Assembly (NCBI GenBank): GCA_003439945.1
Contig: QVRM01002399.1
Span: 186,001 to 250,000, forward strand
Direction of reading: 5' to 3'
Source of the DNA: Dermanyssus gallinae
Taxonomy: Eukaryota; Arthropoda; Arachnida; Mesostigmata; Dermanyssidae
DNA: 64,000 nt
Shown: piece by piece, positions 34,543 to 46,107 of the stretch
Position numbering within the stretch: position 1 is the stretch's first letter
How the letters are laid out: every line of letters begins with the position of its first letter
Translations under genes and position numbers: made by a program
The notes under the pieces: generated by a model
What the model saw: the letters and a program-made list of their open reading frames with translations, nothing else
Told to the model about the DNA's origin: nothing
Database searches by the model: none

Positions 34543-37090
34543 CTAAGAAACTATATTAGCACCACTGCTTTTGTTACGAGTGACGTAGAGTGCTTAAAAC
34601 ATGTGCCACTTTGTAGTAGTAGTTTCCACAGTACCATAATTCCAACAAGCGCTTACAAGATTCCAGACCGCGACCGCCAGGACTCCTACAACAATGCTCT
34701 TATTTTAACTCTTCGAAACTACTGTTCGGTGTGTGGCCTAAAGGGTGATTGAATCCCAGCATACGAGAAAGGAGTAAGGCGATATAAAAGCCCTCAGGTT
34801 GTTTGTCCACCAGTCAATGAAAGAGTCCACAGTGGCAGTGGATCTGATAAGCTTTCTCGTGCGCGGATTACTTACTGGATTCATATGAGCCAGTCATGTG
34901 GGGTGGCATTAGTGTTTCGGGAGTAGTCTAATCGCACATGCACGTTATTGTATTTGCTACTGACAAGGATGACATGGCGCATCTACACAAGATACGAGCG
35001 TCCTAAACAGAGGCTGTTTAATTTCACGTTATTTGCTAGATGTTCTATTCACCTTATATGGAAGTGATGCTAAGTGATCCGCTTAACCAATAGAGGATAA
35101 AGTAGCGGATCTCAGTTTATTAATGCAATACAGCTGTCCCCGGCTGCTACGGAATCACCGCCGTCAATGAATGATGCCTGCGCAGTCAGAGCTGCGGGCA
35201 GCATAGTTGGCTCCGACAAACACCCCACTTCTAACGCCCGCCGTATGGCAAGTCTGCGGGTCGGCGTGAAAGCTCCTTCTCGCATAGCGGAACTCGGCAG
35301 AGGTCAATGGGCTTAGAGTATGCTCTCGCCCGAATGTCCGACGGAGTCAGCCCTATAAATCTCTGCACCTCGCCACGAGTTCCTTTGACGTTGTTCTCTT
35401 GGCACGGATGGGAAGGAGGCGCCCAGAGGAGAAAACTCATTGCAGCCGTCAGCATCGCCCCCGCGGACTGTGGCTTCAACAATATTTCCTTGCTTTCTTT
35501 TCCTGCCCATAGTCCATGTACTGCCCCCTCCCCTCCCCCACCCTCACACCGTCAGCGCATTGTGCTGAGAGCCATTTGTATGTACGTTTGGGGTTGTACG
35601 CGTGTCTGAGTGTGTAAATTGTGTGTATGTGCATGTACTATGGGTGGTATAAGAGGTGGACACAATCGACTCAATGGTTGTAACAACTCTCGGCTGTTGC
35701 ACCATGCAGCCGTTAATCAGCTTTGTAAGACCGGGCATACTGAAGGGTGCTCAGGAAAAGGCCAGACCCGAATGGCCTGTCGCCCCCCCCCCCCCCGCCT
35801 TGCTTCGCTGCATGTCGACAGCAGCCTCCGAGACTTCACAGTTGTGTGCGACATTCATCGCCATCAACTGTCGCCAAACATTGACGACCCACACGCACAC
35901 TCGCCTTAGAGAGAAGGGCAAAAACGCCTCGACAGTATCGGGCGCTGCGGAACAAAAGGGCTTTTGAATACACAGAGAGAAAAATATACGGGCAGTTTGA
36001 ATCAGCACAATGTACGATCGTGCACCGGTCTTCATCAACAAACGGTTCCGCATTGCGCTGTGTTCCTGCTATCCGCAATCATTCTAGCGTGGTAGTTCCG
36101 TCACAACAAATGAAGACCATTGATCATTTTGTTTTAATTCCATTATTATGAATAAAGAATTAGTAACAAAGGTGATATGATGCATCTGAAGAGGGTGCTT
36201 AAATCTGATGGAAAGATGCAAGAGATCAAGTAAGTTCGATGACTGCAACGGTCCGCGATGTCCTCACTACCGTAAAGCGGTTCTGTTATCGTTGACAGTC
36301 GCCTGCTTTCGTTCCTAAGAGAGCTTCAGCCGCATATAATTATACCAATCTACAGGCAGCTGGCATTTTTACTGAATGTGATTAAATAAAAACAAAGTAA
36401 AAACATATATATGGCGCATTAAAGAAAAGCAAAAAAGGATACAATTGGTCTCATCCAACCTAAATAGTGGTGGCTTTTTAACAACAAATCTTTAGGACAG
36501 TGTAGAATAAATAATCACAGAACCCAAGTATGCTACCATTTTTATAATGCGTTACTGTTAATGGGTATCGTCTTGATACTATTACTTACCATTTAAACCG
36601 ATTTTTAAATCCCGCGTATTTACGGGTGGAAACGTTTGGTCAATCGAGTTAGAGCAAATCACATACATCTGAATAAAACAAAATTCGTTTCTAGTTATTA
36701 CTGCGCACAAGTATATCGACGCCCGTTAACCACAGATAAATTGCTGAGTACTAACTACCACAAGGTGCGCCCTGTTGATGTGAGCATATTTTATCTGTTA
36801 ATGGGTATTCTCCAATGTAGCGCATTTCACGGCACTGCTGCTTTTATGAGAAAATGCTTGACTTAACCAACCCAGTAGAGTACAAACTCATAACAGGCTA
36901 TTCATCACGATCATTCAGTATTTTGGTTAGTAAGATCTGGAAAACATTTTACTATCTTGAGTATAGATTAATCGATCCATGTAGCTTGTTGTAAGGCGCA
37001 ATATATAATAAAAACTTTATTAGGGGCATATGGCTCATTCATGGAAATATTCCCTTTGTAAGTCAGTATGATAAGATAGTTAGGTAACAA
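34540..37090. other. Unassigned sequence
   Basis: It includes a run of 14 C at 35783-35796. Frames of about 100 codons at 35307-36078 lie in all directions and show no motif. I see no gene. Confidence 0.4.
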
Positions 37091-37099
37091 CAATGTACT

Positions 37100-37330
37100 T
37101 TAGGTGTGTATGCGTTTTCTGCGAGATTCTGGCACATTTCTAGCCCGAATAGGTCTCCGCTCTGGCATCAGTGGCTGTATACGTCATACCGTTATCTGGC
37201 CACAGTTGTTACACAGGAAACAAAGAAAAGCTTGACCACACTAGCCGTGTATTACACTGCTCTTAATCGAGGGCTTTCAATAAATTAAACAGATTTAGGC
37301 AGGCCTCTAGATGAATCAACGGCGACTACA
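37100..37330 (+). mobile_element. LINE-A thumb-region fragment
   Basis: DNA at about 37165-37275 aligns with 33450-33560 at roughly 80% by eye (shared TACGTCATAC, TATCTGGCC, CAGTTGT, AAAGCTTGACC). With a frameshift it gives VYVIPLSGHS and NKEKLDHTSRVLH, equivalent to the IWPQLSHGN, EKLDRTKPE block. No further part of the element is readable. Confidence 0.55.
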
Positions 37331-38520
37331 GGAAGAATATATTACCTGAGGCGGCACAAAGCATATCCGATGCTATTGTCTCCTGACGCACCGCCCGCTT
37401 ACAACCTGCTTCAGCCTGGACAAGGCATTCCAACAAACTCACATAGATGACCGTAGCAAATAATTAGGAGGCAAGCTGCTCAACTTAAGTGTTTTCATTT
37501 GCTGTACATAGGCCATGTCACTACGGTATGTCCTAAAGCTGTACAAACATGCAATTTTGACGTATGCCATTCACTGATTGCCGCATGCGAGCAGAGATGA
37601 TTGAGGTAGGGCCTGGGCCATTTAACAACAATGTATCTGACGCTGTATGCGAGCGCAACGGGTAGTAATATTCGGCTGCGATTTCAAATTCCGTTACCCA
37701 TTCGGCTGCAATTTCAAATCCCGTTAGCCCCAATATCGATGCAAATATTGTGTATATCACGCTAGAGACTACCAAACCGACACCTCGCACGTGTGAGCCT
37801 TTGTTCTAACGATGCCAGTATTTTTGTGGCCTCTTTCAAATCATTTTGTAAATAATCAAGCTTTGTGTTATATTTATATGTATAAACGGTGGCCGCGAGT
37901 TCGACTCCGGCGTAAACCCCATAGCTTTCGCAAACCACATGGGACGAAAGTTGGGAAAGCAGTTTACTAGATGTTCAATAGGCTTAGAGTTGTTGAATCA
38001 TTGCCAAAGCAGTTAAATCTATTGTTATATTACAATTTTTGACACCACTGAGGGCTTATATTGAGACGAACATTCAAACCGTATGCCGACATGAAGATTT
38101 TTTACCGCTCTGACAACCACATGTTATACGACCGTAATGGGCTAAGATGCGATATAGCACGATAGCGTCATCATCGCGTTCTCGAAGCTGGATTTATATA
38201 GGCCTTCCCCAGCAGAGTTATTTAGCGGGAGGGCCATTATAGGCACGTCCAACGGGAACAACTAGCAAGGCCGGGGTTCGAACTTGTCATTGTCGGTCTG
38301 TTAATCATGGTTGCCACGGCAACGACTCGTTTCGAGCAGTGCATTGGCCGCTCACCACCGTCGCTAAAAAGGTCCATTGGCTAAATTCGCCGCCACAAGG
38401 TTCATTGGGTAAATCCTTTCGAATAGATATCTGAAGTAATTGTACAAACTTTCTCGTTTCGACGCACTCTAGCTAAGTCTCTGTTCAATCAGTTTCGGTA
38501 ATTCCATTCACACAAATTCG
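37330..38520. other. Unassigned sequence with possible SINE traces
   Basis: A B-box-like GAGTTCGACTCC lies at 37896-37907 (+). A reverse-strand AGTTCGAACCCC at about 38272-38283 has an A-box-like TGGCAACCATGA about 40 bases before it. Neither has a paired acceptor stem, so these are at most old SINE heads. Confidence 0.3.
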
Positions 38521-39830
38521 CGCTGTACTAAATGTCGACGACAATGGGCATGTGCTCCGTTGGCATCGTGAAACGATACCGCTACCGCTGCCCTACCGCT
38601 GAAGATGGTGTTCGTAACGTTACGGGAATGGAACGGAAAACAACACGCCGAGTGGCGGCGGCGGTTGCCCAGAGTAACGACTTCTCTGGTTTTCTTTCCG
38701 CCCGGGCAGGGCCCTTGCCCTTTTCCTTTTTCCTTTCACCCGCTCGTCCCACTTTTCGTTGCCTTTTCCTAGCCTGACTCTAGGCAGGCGGCAGTCCGGC
38801 TGTCTGCCTGCCTATCTGTCTGCCTCGCTGAGAGGAATGCCTGGATAAATGGCTGGTTGCTCGCTGACTGGCCGAACGGCCTCCTCTAGCTGTACTTGAC
38901 TGCTGCTGCTGCTGCTGTGCGCAGACTTCGGCGTGTATCGTTTTCCAATGAGCGATAATCTCGACCTCCCGATAGTGTCCGCCTGTCAATACTAAGGGAC
39001 AGACAGAACGCGGTAAAAGCAGGGCCAATGGTAGCTGGCTCTTTCGTTGTGGTTGTAGCAGCAGTTGGTTATACCGGCGGCGGCAGAAGCGGCGGCGGCT
39101 ACCACCACAGCCAAGTCTAATTAACAAGCTGGAGAGAGTGAGAGAGAGGAGACTGTCGGGAAAACGGCTGTCGTTTGCTCATAGCTTTTCTGTCGCCACC
39201 TAGCCATTTAGTTAGCTGCTTACTCCTCTGGCCATTCGATTTGCCTGTCAAGAGTGTTGTCGCCTAACGAGCGATCGTGCGTGCGTAGAGGGGCCGAGGA
39301 GGTGGACTCTGCGCGCGAGCAATGGACGGCCAACTGACGGCAATGAAGTGATCCACGATAGGGCGAAATAGGGCGGGGAACCACAGCTGTATCGAGATGC
39401 TGTGGGATCGAGTGGGCGATGGGCCGTTGGCAAGGGGACAAGGAGAGAGAGAGAGAAATCTTTCTTCCAAGTGGCTGGCGGCGTCACCAGTAGTCACTGT
39501 AGTCTGAGAGCCAATATGTTCGAGAGACACACCACGCCGGACACGATCAATGACTACGCTTTAGCACGTACAGTCAACGACTGCAGCCGGAGAGGTTCGT
39601 TGATCATCACAGCGCTGGCCACTGTGATCGGCAGGCACTTGCTGACCACTAGCAAGTCACTGGTCCTGTATTACGAACCTCAATCTTATTGTCTTAATTT
39701 TCGCTTCGAGCCGTTTCGAACAAATCTTCCGAGTGGACGGACCACTCGTCGTTTTTGGAGAAGCCATTTACTCATGTCGAACGTTCGAGTCGTTGGCAGA
39801 AAACCTCTTCAGGCACTTTGTCATACACAT
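38520..39830. other. GC/CpG-richer stretch
   Basis: Base composition differs from the AT-rich flanks. It includes a CTG/GCTG patch at 38905-38918, GGC runs near 38655 and 39080, a GA run at 39133-39146 and another at 39447-39458. Open frames of 80-143 codons run on both strands without recognised domains (for example 39402-39833 +). A promoter or first exon is conceivable but not shown. Confidence 0.4.
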
Positions 39831-40008
39831 TAAGTTTGACTTATATGGGTACTCATATTTAAATGAGTAAATCATGGTAACAATGTATATAACTAAAAAT
39901 AATATGTTTACCTTTAATATTTCAAATTCGTTTATATTTCATGAAATATTCAATCAATCATATTTATTTCCCTCAAATAGAGTATGTACAAAATAGTTCA
40001 TGTTATTA

Positions 40009-40248
40009 TTAAACATAAATACTTGTTGTCCTGCCGTTCCACCAGGAGAAAAAGTGTAAAAATCTTCGTTGCAGTGCCGGACAATCAACCGCGTGGTACT
40101 TAGCGCATTGCTGCGAGCAGAACCGACAAATACACTGAGTAATATAGTCTTCATGAAACTCCCTACGGGAGCATACGAGGTGATGGAACCCGTGTACGAT
40201 GTATCTGGTATATACATGCCTGTTATCGCAGGCCACCCCGGCCCACAA
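40009..40248 (-). mobile_element. LINE-A 3' end with Cys/His cluster
   Basis: Reverse-strand frame of 79 codons: RHVYTRYIVHGFHHLVCSR, FHEDY, then CICRFCSQQCAKYHAVDC, a C-x-C-x2-C-x3-C-x3-H-x3-C cluster, then ALQRRFLHFFSWWNG. It is the best-preserved version of the LINE-A C-terminal end. In LINEs such Cys/His tails bind nucleic acid. Downstream (below 40009) is AT-rich, with AAATAAATATGATTGATTG near 39955-39973, probably the element's 3' end. It is a 5'-truncated copy in reverse orientation to the neighbouring forward copies. Confidence 0.6.
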
Positions 40249-40259
40249 CCAAGAAGACT

Positions 40260-40877
40260 TAAAGACGTCGAGCGTTCTTACCTCCGTCGCTGCTTCCGTG
40301 AATTAGCGTCGCCACTCTTCCAAAAAATGGTTAAGTGGCTCCGTCAATGGCATACGCAGCCTAAGCCGAAGCATCTCCACCATCAGCGCACAGTCTGACA
40401 ATACATCCACAAAGCGGCTTCTCGCTTTGATTTCATGAAATATTGGCAATAACAGAAAAACGAGACCCTACATCACATTTTATTCGAAGCAAAAATGGTA
40501 CGCACTATTCACAGGTAAGCGCGAAATGTTTGATACTCGAACATATTTATATACCTTGGCGCTTGCACTTATTGCAAAGTACAGGCGTTTTACACAACTG
40601 TCAGTAAGATGTTAAAGACATTCGGGCATTTTCTTATTTCTTCTCTGCAAAGCATATCTTGCACTATGTTGCGTTCAAATCAATATTCGTTATTATTACA
40701 CAAATAGCTATCCCAACAAGTAACTGATGCAAAGTATATCTTACACCTGCGCACGGTATTGCGGCTTGGCGCACTGCTAAATGCTCCTTATTTTCAATTA
40801 AAGATAAAAAAGAAATTTGGCAAACCTTCGCCTCCATCACCCGCGATTCTTCGGAATGGCCATTTAAGTTTTTTTTA
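40260..40877. other. Unassigned AT-rich sequence
   Basis: Nothing recognised. Confidence 0.4.
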
Positions 40878-42065
40878 CTAGGTTGATCCCTAAGTCCGTT
40901 CGGATTTTTTACCTATTTTTGAAAATACATGTCGTTACAACGGAAAGCTTTTATTAAATGCTGTTTTGCCCACTTTGTTCAACTACCTTAGCCCAACATT
41001 CAGGCAAGGTCATGATTCCATTCCTCCAGAAGGTGGCGTCCTGACTTCTGAAGCAGTGGTCTATATACGTTTTAACACTTTTTGAAGAATCGAATTATTT
41101 GCTATTAAGGGCATTTTAAAGGGACAGATGATAATCCGATGAAACAAAGTTAGGACTATACGCAGGATGTGGCAAAATATCCTATCCAAATTCTATTAAC
41201 TTCTTGTTGGTGAGCACATATGTGTGCGGTCTTGCGTTGTCGTGATGAAAAGTCACTCCTCTGTTTGCCAAGTCCGGTCGCTTCTGGTCAATTACTCTCT
41301 TCAGATTGTTCAGTTGTTGACAGTATTTTATAGTATGAATCGCTTTTGTTTGGTTGCAGCAGCTCATAAAAGATCACCCCCTTCGCATTCCACCAAAAAC
41401 TTCACATCACTTTTTTTGTATGGGGTCCGGGCTTGGCATTTGCTCAGGGCTCCCTTCCTTTTAAGCCACGCCCTTCTGCGGACAACATTCTTATAGAGTA
41501 TCCACTTCCCATCCCCTGTCACCATGATGCGGAGAAAGGTGCGATCCTCGTTCTTTTTTAAGAACTGATCGCAAACTAGCACACGGTTTTCCAGTTGGCG
41601 ATTGCTGAGTGAGTGCGGCACCCATACATCCAGCTTGGTGACGAATCCCTCGGTATTGAGATACCTTTAAACGGATGTGAGTGGTACGCCGACAAAGGTC
41701 ACGATCTCAGCATCGAGAGGTGTAGGTTTTGTTCGACCACTGTTGTTAATGCGGCCGTGTTTTCTGTCAAAGGCCGCCGGGGCCGGTCTTGGTCGTTAAC
41801 GAACGCCGTTCCAAAATCGGACAAACCACTTTTGAACTGTCTATCTATTACTGCCTCTCCGCCATACACTTTACATACCTTAGTAACGACTTGGGTTGCA
41901 TTCGTTCCTTTTCGGAAATAAAATAGCATTAAATGACGAAAATACACATTTAAGTTTGCCATCTTTACTCGAGCATTACAGTGTGCGGAAGTGACAACGC
42001 AGGTCTGCTCTTACTGCCATATAAACAGCACGCAACTTTTCGAACGAACTTATGGATCAACCTAA
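40878..42065 (-). mobile_element. mariner transposon, degenerate
   Basis: The element is 1188 bp and flanked by TA on both sides (40876-40877 and 42066-42067). The terminal inverted repeats of about 26 bp read CTAGGTTGATCCCTAAGT at the left and TTAGGTTGATCCATAAGT from the right, about 22 of 26 identical. The reverse strand encodes a mariner transposase in pieces: the N-terminal helix-turn-helix region (41962-41699; FRHLMLFYFRKG, VCKVYGGEAV), the first catalytic Asp (VTGDGKW, where TGDEKW is usual), the second (HHDNARPHT) and the third (SSDYHL). The last two Asp are separated by 34 residues, the D34D spacing of mariner. At least two frameshifts (near 41650 and 41365) and stops after the second Asp disable it. 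Confidence 0.9.
41182..41962 (-). pseudogene. mariner transposase pseudogene
   Basis: This is the coding part of the element above. The first 88 or so codons (41962-41699) hold the DNA-binding region and end in RPRRPLTEN, where mariners have 'G-P--' linkers. The catalytic core lies in 41621-41364 and 41367-41182 in two frames. Below 41182 the frame reads on through one stop to SPNFVSSDYHL and then TFWRNGIMTLPECW, the usual C-terminal 'R-------LP-RW'. All three catalytic aspartates are kept, though not in one frame. The intact enzyme would cut and paste at TA sites. Confidence 0.85.
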
Positions 42066-42342
42066 TATATATGTTGGATTAAATCAAATATTTGCTGTCA
42101 TTATTACTCTCATCATAATCAAATATTATTCTTTAATCGGATGGCGCTGCCATACAGTGTGAATAACTTGGAATGCTACTTTTTGTTTCCAAAGGCAATG
42201 TTCTAAAACCGGCTGAAGATTCTCGCCCCGTTAGTTCTAAACCTATAGGTCGGAACTCTTCAATAGGATGAATGATGGCCAAATAGATAAAATATATACT
42301 GAGCGTTTTAAACTAAGATTAGACCGTATTTGTCGATTTATT

Positions 42343-42344
<2 letters not shown>

Positions 42345-42422
<78 letters not shown>
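42345..42422. repeat. (TA)39 microsatellite
   Basis: An uninterrupted TA tract of about 78 bp, one of the longest in the window. Confidence 0.95.
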
Positions 42423-42424
<2 letters not shown>

Positions 42425-42425
<1 letters not shown>

Positions 42426-42900
42426 GATTCATATTAGGATTGCTGCGGTATAAATCTTAATAATTATTCCCACAATTGTGCGGGATGGGAATTATCATAA
42501 CGCCTCATTCAATGTTCGGCAGCAGTTGATACGTCGTACATTCTCTTTTGTTGTGTTTAACTGTGGTGCAAAATGTGTGCTCAGCTTCTCCTGCTGTTTA
42601 TGTATATCTCATTCGGCCATTAGTGTCCGTCGTCAAAAATTCGCGCCATTCAACTTCTTAAATTAGTTTGAATAGCTAGACAATGGTGGGTGCAGCGAAA
42701 AGCTCTCGTGCAGCTCCTCCATTGCAGTTCAGATTGTCCCGCGGATCAGCCGAGGTGGTGAGCGCGCGGTGTGCTGCTCTTCGAACTCTATATCCACCGC
42801 CTTTCTTGCTGATCGCTGTTGTTGCGGCAGCGTTTCCGTACGTCATTGACGAGTGTAGTGACAAATGGTGATACCGTCGTCTCTGTCTCCGCAAACAAAC
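42425..42900. other. Unassigned sequence
   Basis: Short frames only; nothing recognised. Confidence 0.4.
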
Positions 42901-42924
42901 GAGAATAGGCTATGTTTCTATGCC

Positions 42925-44090
42925 GACTGTGGTTGTTGTTGCTGTTATTGTTGTTGTCACTGCTACTTCAACTGACTACAACTACTGTGGCGCGCATCTT
43001 ATTAACTCGTAGCCGCCGCCGCAGCCGGCGTGAGCCGACCTTGAGGATGTGCTCAAGTGAGTGCTAGTGTGCATGGATACGACTATGGATGCCTATGATT
43101 GCGCGCCTGTGTCCCCCGATTCAAACCCTTCTTTTTCTCTCTCTCTCTTTCCCCTTTATTCGTACATCTTGGTCTCTGTTAGTTAATAAGGCGGATACGG
43201 GGACAAGCGGAGTGGTGATCCGGACGTGCTGGTTTAATTAGTCAGGGTGATTCGGCTGGTCACAGAGGAGATCATGTCGCCAAAACAACGGGCGCCATCA
43301 GTACCAGCAGCCGAGGCTGCACGAACGACATCTTGAGCATTTGTGTTTCGATCCTGCGATGCGATGCGATGGAGACTATCACGCTGTAGAATCCGTTTTG
43401 GTTTTATCTTAAGATCATCATCGACGGTATTGTGGCTGCGGTGGCTGGCGAACGGGCGACGAAGTGCAAATGAATGAAGTAGCCGCCGTCAGCTCAACGA
43501 GGCGGAACAACGACCCCAGAGCAGGGTCATAGCACTAGTCGTTCTCGTAGATCGAGCAGTACTCGAAGCCAGCACAGTACTCGTAGTAGAGTATTGTCTA
43601 GTTAGTTGTAGTATAGTATAGTACCACTTGGTCGTGCCAGTGGCAGCGGCGGGCCAATGTCGTCGCATCTCTAGGCCCTTCGTCTCTTCGACCTGATCCA
43701 TCTGATGATGCTGCTGCTGCTGCCGCTGCTGCTGGTAACGCGGCTCGACCCGCCTTCTTGTTGCCGGCCTGTTGTCGCATCCGGCTTTGAGCCGCGCTGC
43801 CGTTCCGTAAATGAATGAGTGCCACTCGGGCGACAAGGGCGCCGTCTATCAGTTGAGACAGGCAGGCAGACCTTCATAGACAGGCAGAACTTCATCGACA
43901 GACTGCTTGGCTGGGGCAGCAGCAGCAGCAGCAACAATAACAACAACAACATCAACAACAAGACGAGAAAACAGTCAATGGCGGCAGCAGCAACGACGAC
44001 AACAACAACAATAACAACAACAACAACAGTCACAACGGCGACGCTAACGACGATGACAACAACAGTTACTAAAGTTGAAACATCTCCTTC
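42925..44090. repeat. Triplet-repeat island 4
   Basis: GTT runs lie at 42931-42958, CCG near 43012-43025, CTG at 43708-43735, CAG at 43918-43932 and CAA at 43934-44035. GTT-type triplets are on the left and CAA-type on the right, as in island 1. Homopolymeric frames are not genes. Confidence 0.75.
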
Positions 44091-44317
44091 TTGACCTTCT
44101 GGCAGAACGCGAAGAAGACACCGATGAAGGAGGTCACCGTCGGCTTCTTCCTCCCGCGCTCACTCAAACCCTACTCATCTACATAAAAACCTAATTCTTG
44201 TTTTGTCTATCTACACAACATCGCCACGATAAGAGCCGAAGAGAAAAATACGACGAAGAGGAGCGTCAACAATTAATGACTCGTCGTTCGTATTCTGACG
44301 ACGCTAGAGTGTACATA

Positions 44318-44357
<40 letters not shown>

Positions 44358-44690
44358 CATACATACAGATATCGAGGGAGGTCGAGCAAAGGTACGTCAG
44401 CATACGGTTGCCTAAAGCAAGCGATGACTGAACAGGCCGTGAGGAGGAGCCGATTCGAGAGGTGCCGGTCTTTCCTCGGCCCCTTCGCGTCACTCCACAT
44501 AGCCCCCACAATCCCCCAATCCCTCCGCCTGCGTCCCTGCTTTCCTCTTTTCTTGCTTCGGCCAAACTTCGTAAAGGACGCGCGGCAACCAAGAAGATGG
44601 GTCGTAATTAAACATTCTCAGAACCCCATCACGACATCGATCGTGGTCGGGCCGAACTCGCACAGTCCAAACGTAGCAGCAACAGCAGTC
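44090..44690. other. Unassigned sequence with (TA)n and (CATA)n
   Basis: A TA tract at 44321-44352 passes into (CATA)4 to 44367. No gene recognised. Confidence 0.5.
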
Positions 44691-45085
44691 AGTTGCAGCC
44701 AGCTACACACACATTCAAAACTTCAGGATAAGATAAACAACATTACAGCGGCACACACAGAACACAACAGCTGTCACGACAAAAAACAACAACATCGACA
44801 ACCGCCACAACAGTTACTGGTACAGTATCATAGCAACAACCGCGACAACAGGCAGTTGCGGCGGAACAACAACGACAACTAACAACAATAGCGACAGCTT
44901 CATAATGACAATTAAGAGGACAACTGCAATAAATAGGCTCCCCTTTCCGCCCCCAGTCATAACAACTATTACTATAAACGACTGCAATAGAAAGACTACT
45001 CTGCCAACAACTTTCGTATATACAGTGTATTGAATAATTACAATGTCAACAGTAAAAGTAGACGACAACAACAACAACACTAGTA
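44680..45085 (+). repeat. CAA-rich patch
   Basis: Scattered (ACA)n, (CAA)n and GCA units, best at 44786-44815, 44865-44890 and 45063-45080. Frames rich in Asn and Gln are artefacts. Confidence 0.65.
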
Positions 45086-45129
45086 AAAATAACAATAAAA
45101 AAAGTAATAAGATGTGAGAATAGCTCGTT

Positions 45130-45290
45130 TATTTTCACTTAGTTATGCATCATAACTTTAAACCAAATCTGCAACTCTTAAGAAATATTGTATCGAGAGT
45201 GCATAGTATGTGTCGTGCCGGAGTCGAACCCGAGACTTATGCCATAATCGTCGGTCACCTCTGCCATTCCTGTCGACAAATAGCCTTAGA
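45130..45290 (-). repeat. tRNA-derived SINE-like element
   Basis: On the reverse strand an A-box-like TGGCAGAGGTGA (about 45265-45254) and a consensus B box GGTTCGACTCC (45230-45220) are spaced as in a tRNA promoter. The acceptor arms do not pair, so it is not a tRNA gene. It follows, in the same orientation, the dispersed block R at 45405-45490. Confidence 0.5.
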
Positions 45291-45404
45291 AGTGTCTATA
45301 GTATCAATATGTTATGTTAGCATGTGTTCAAAAGTTCTCGGTTGTACCAGTCGGCGAATGACCATGTTGACCACGCCAAACACGTAACAATTCATTTGAC
45401 TTGC

Positions 45405-45490
45405 ATGAGAATATTTGGCCACCCGCCATGCAAACATGCCATCAATGTGCTCAGTGCGAGTCATAACCCTCGTGGTGTTCTTGATCCATA
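45405..45490 (-). repeat. Dispersed repeat R, copy 2
   Basis: Alignable with 26895-26990 at DNA and peptide level (RTEHIDGMFAWRVAKYSH). It lies just upstream of a tRNA-like head in reverse orientation, so it may be a separate insertion. Confidence 0.45.
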
Positions 45491-46050
45491 CGCTGTTTGA
45501 TCTGATATCAAATAATTGTCCTAGTAATCTACCCGAATTAAAAGTAACTCTTGTTATTTTAATAAAACATAGTCAATCATTTTATACGATATTTATCGCG
45601 CCCTCTGGTGGCAGGTAAACCCCAGCCGGGCGGTGCGCTTGTATGCAATCGAGACTCATCATTCTATCCCATACACTACGACCTTCCATCAATTTTCGAC
45701 ACTGAGCCAAATAAGGTTCGCAGACCTGTGAACCTTAGAAAAAGCCACTTATGGAATCGAATGGAGATGTCAGAGCTTGCCCGTGTTGAGGCATTTACTT
45801 GTTTGGTTATGTGCTGAGTAATGATACGGTTTGCAGTTGTGTAAACTCCAAAGTGACATGTAGATGCTGGTATTGGCAAAAATGTTTCATTCAGTTGCAT
45901 TAACATAGATATACAGCAACTGAAATACAAGCGTTTCTAAATTCTCAGCATGAAGGCTTTACAAATACTGAGCCAGTTACGTTGGCTGAACCAGACCAAA
46001 ATGACTTCTTTAGCATCTGACACATTTAGGTAAACCCGAAGCTGTCTGCA

Positions 46051-46107
<57 letters not shown>

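Noticed and set aside
45200..45290. A functional tRNA gene on the reverse strand
   Set aside because: A and B boxes are good, but acceptor and anticodon stems do not pair.
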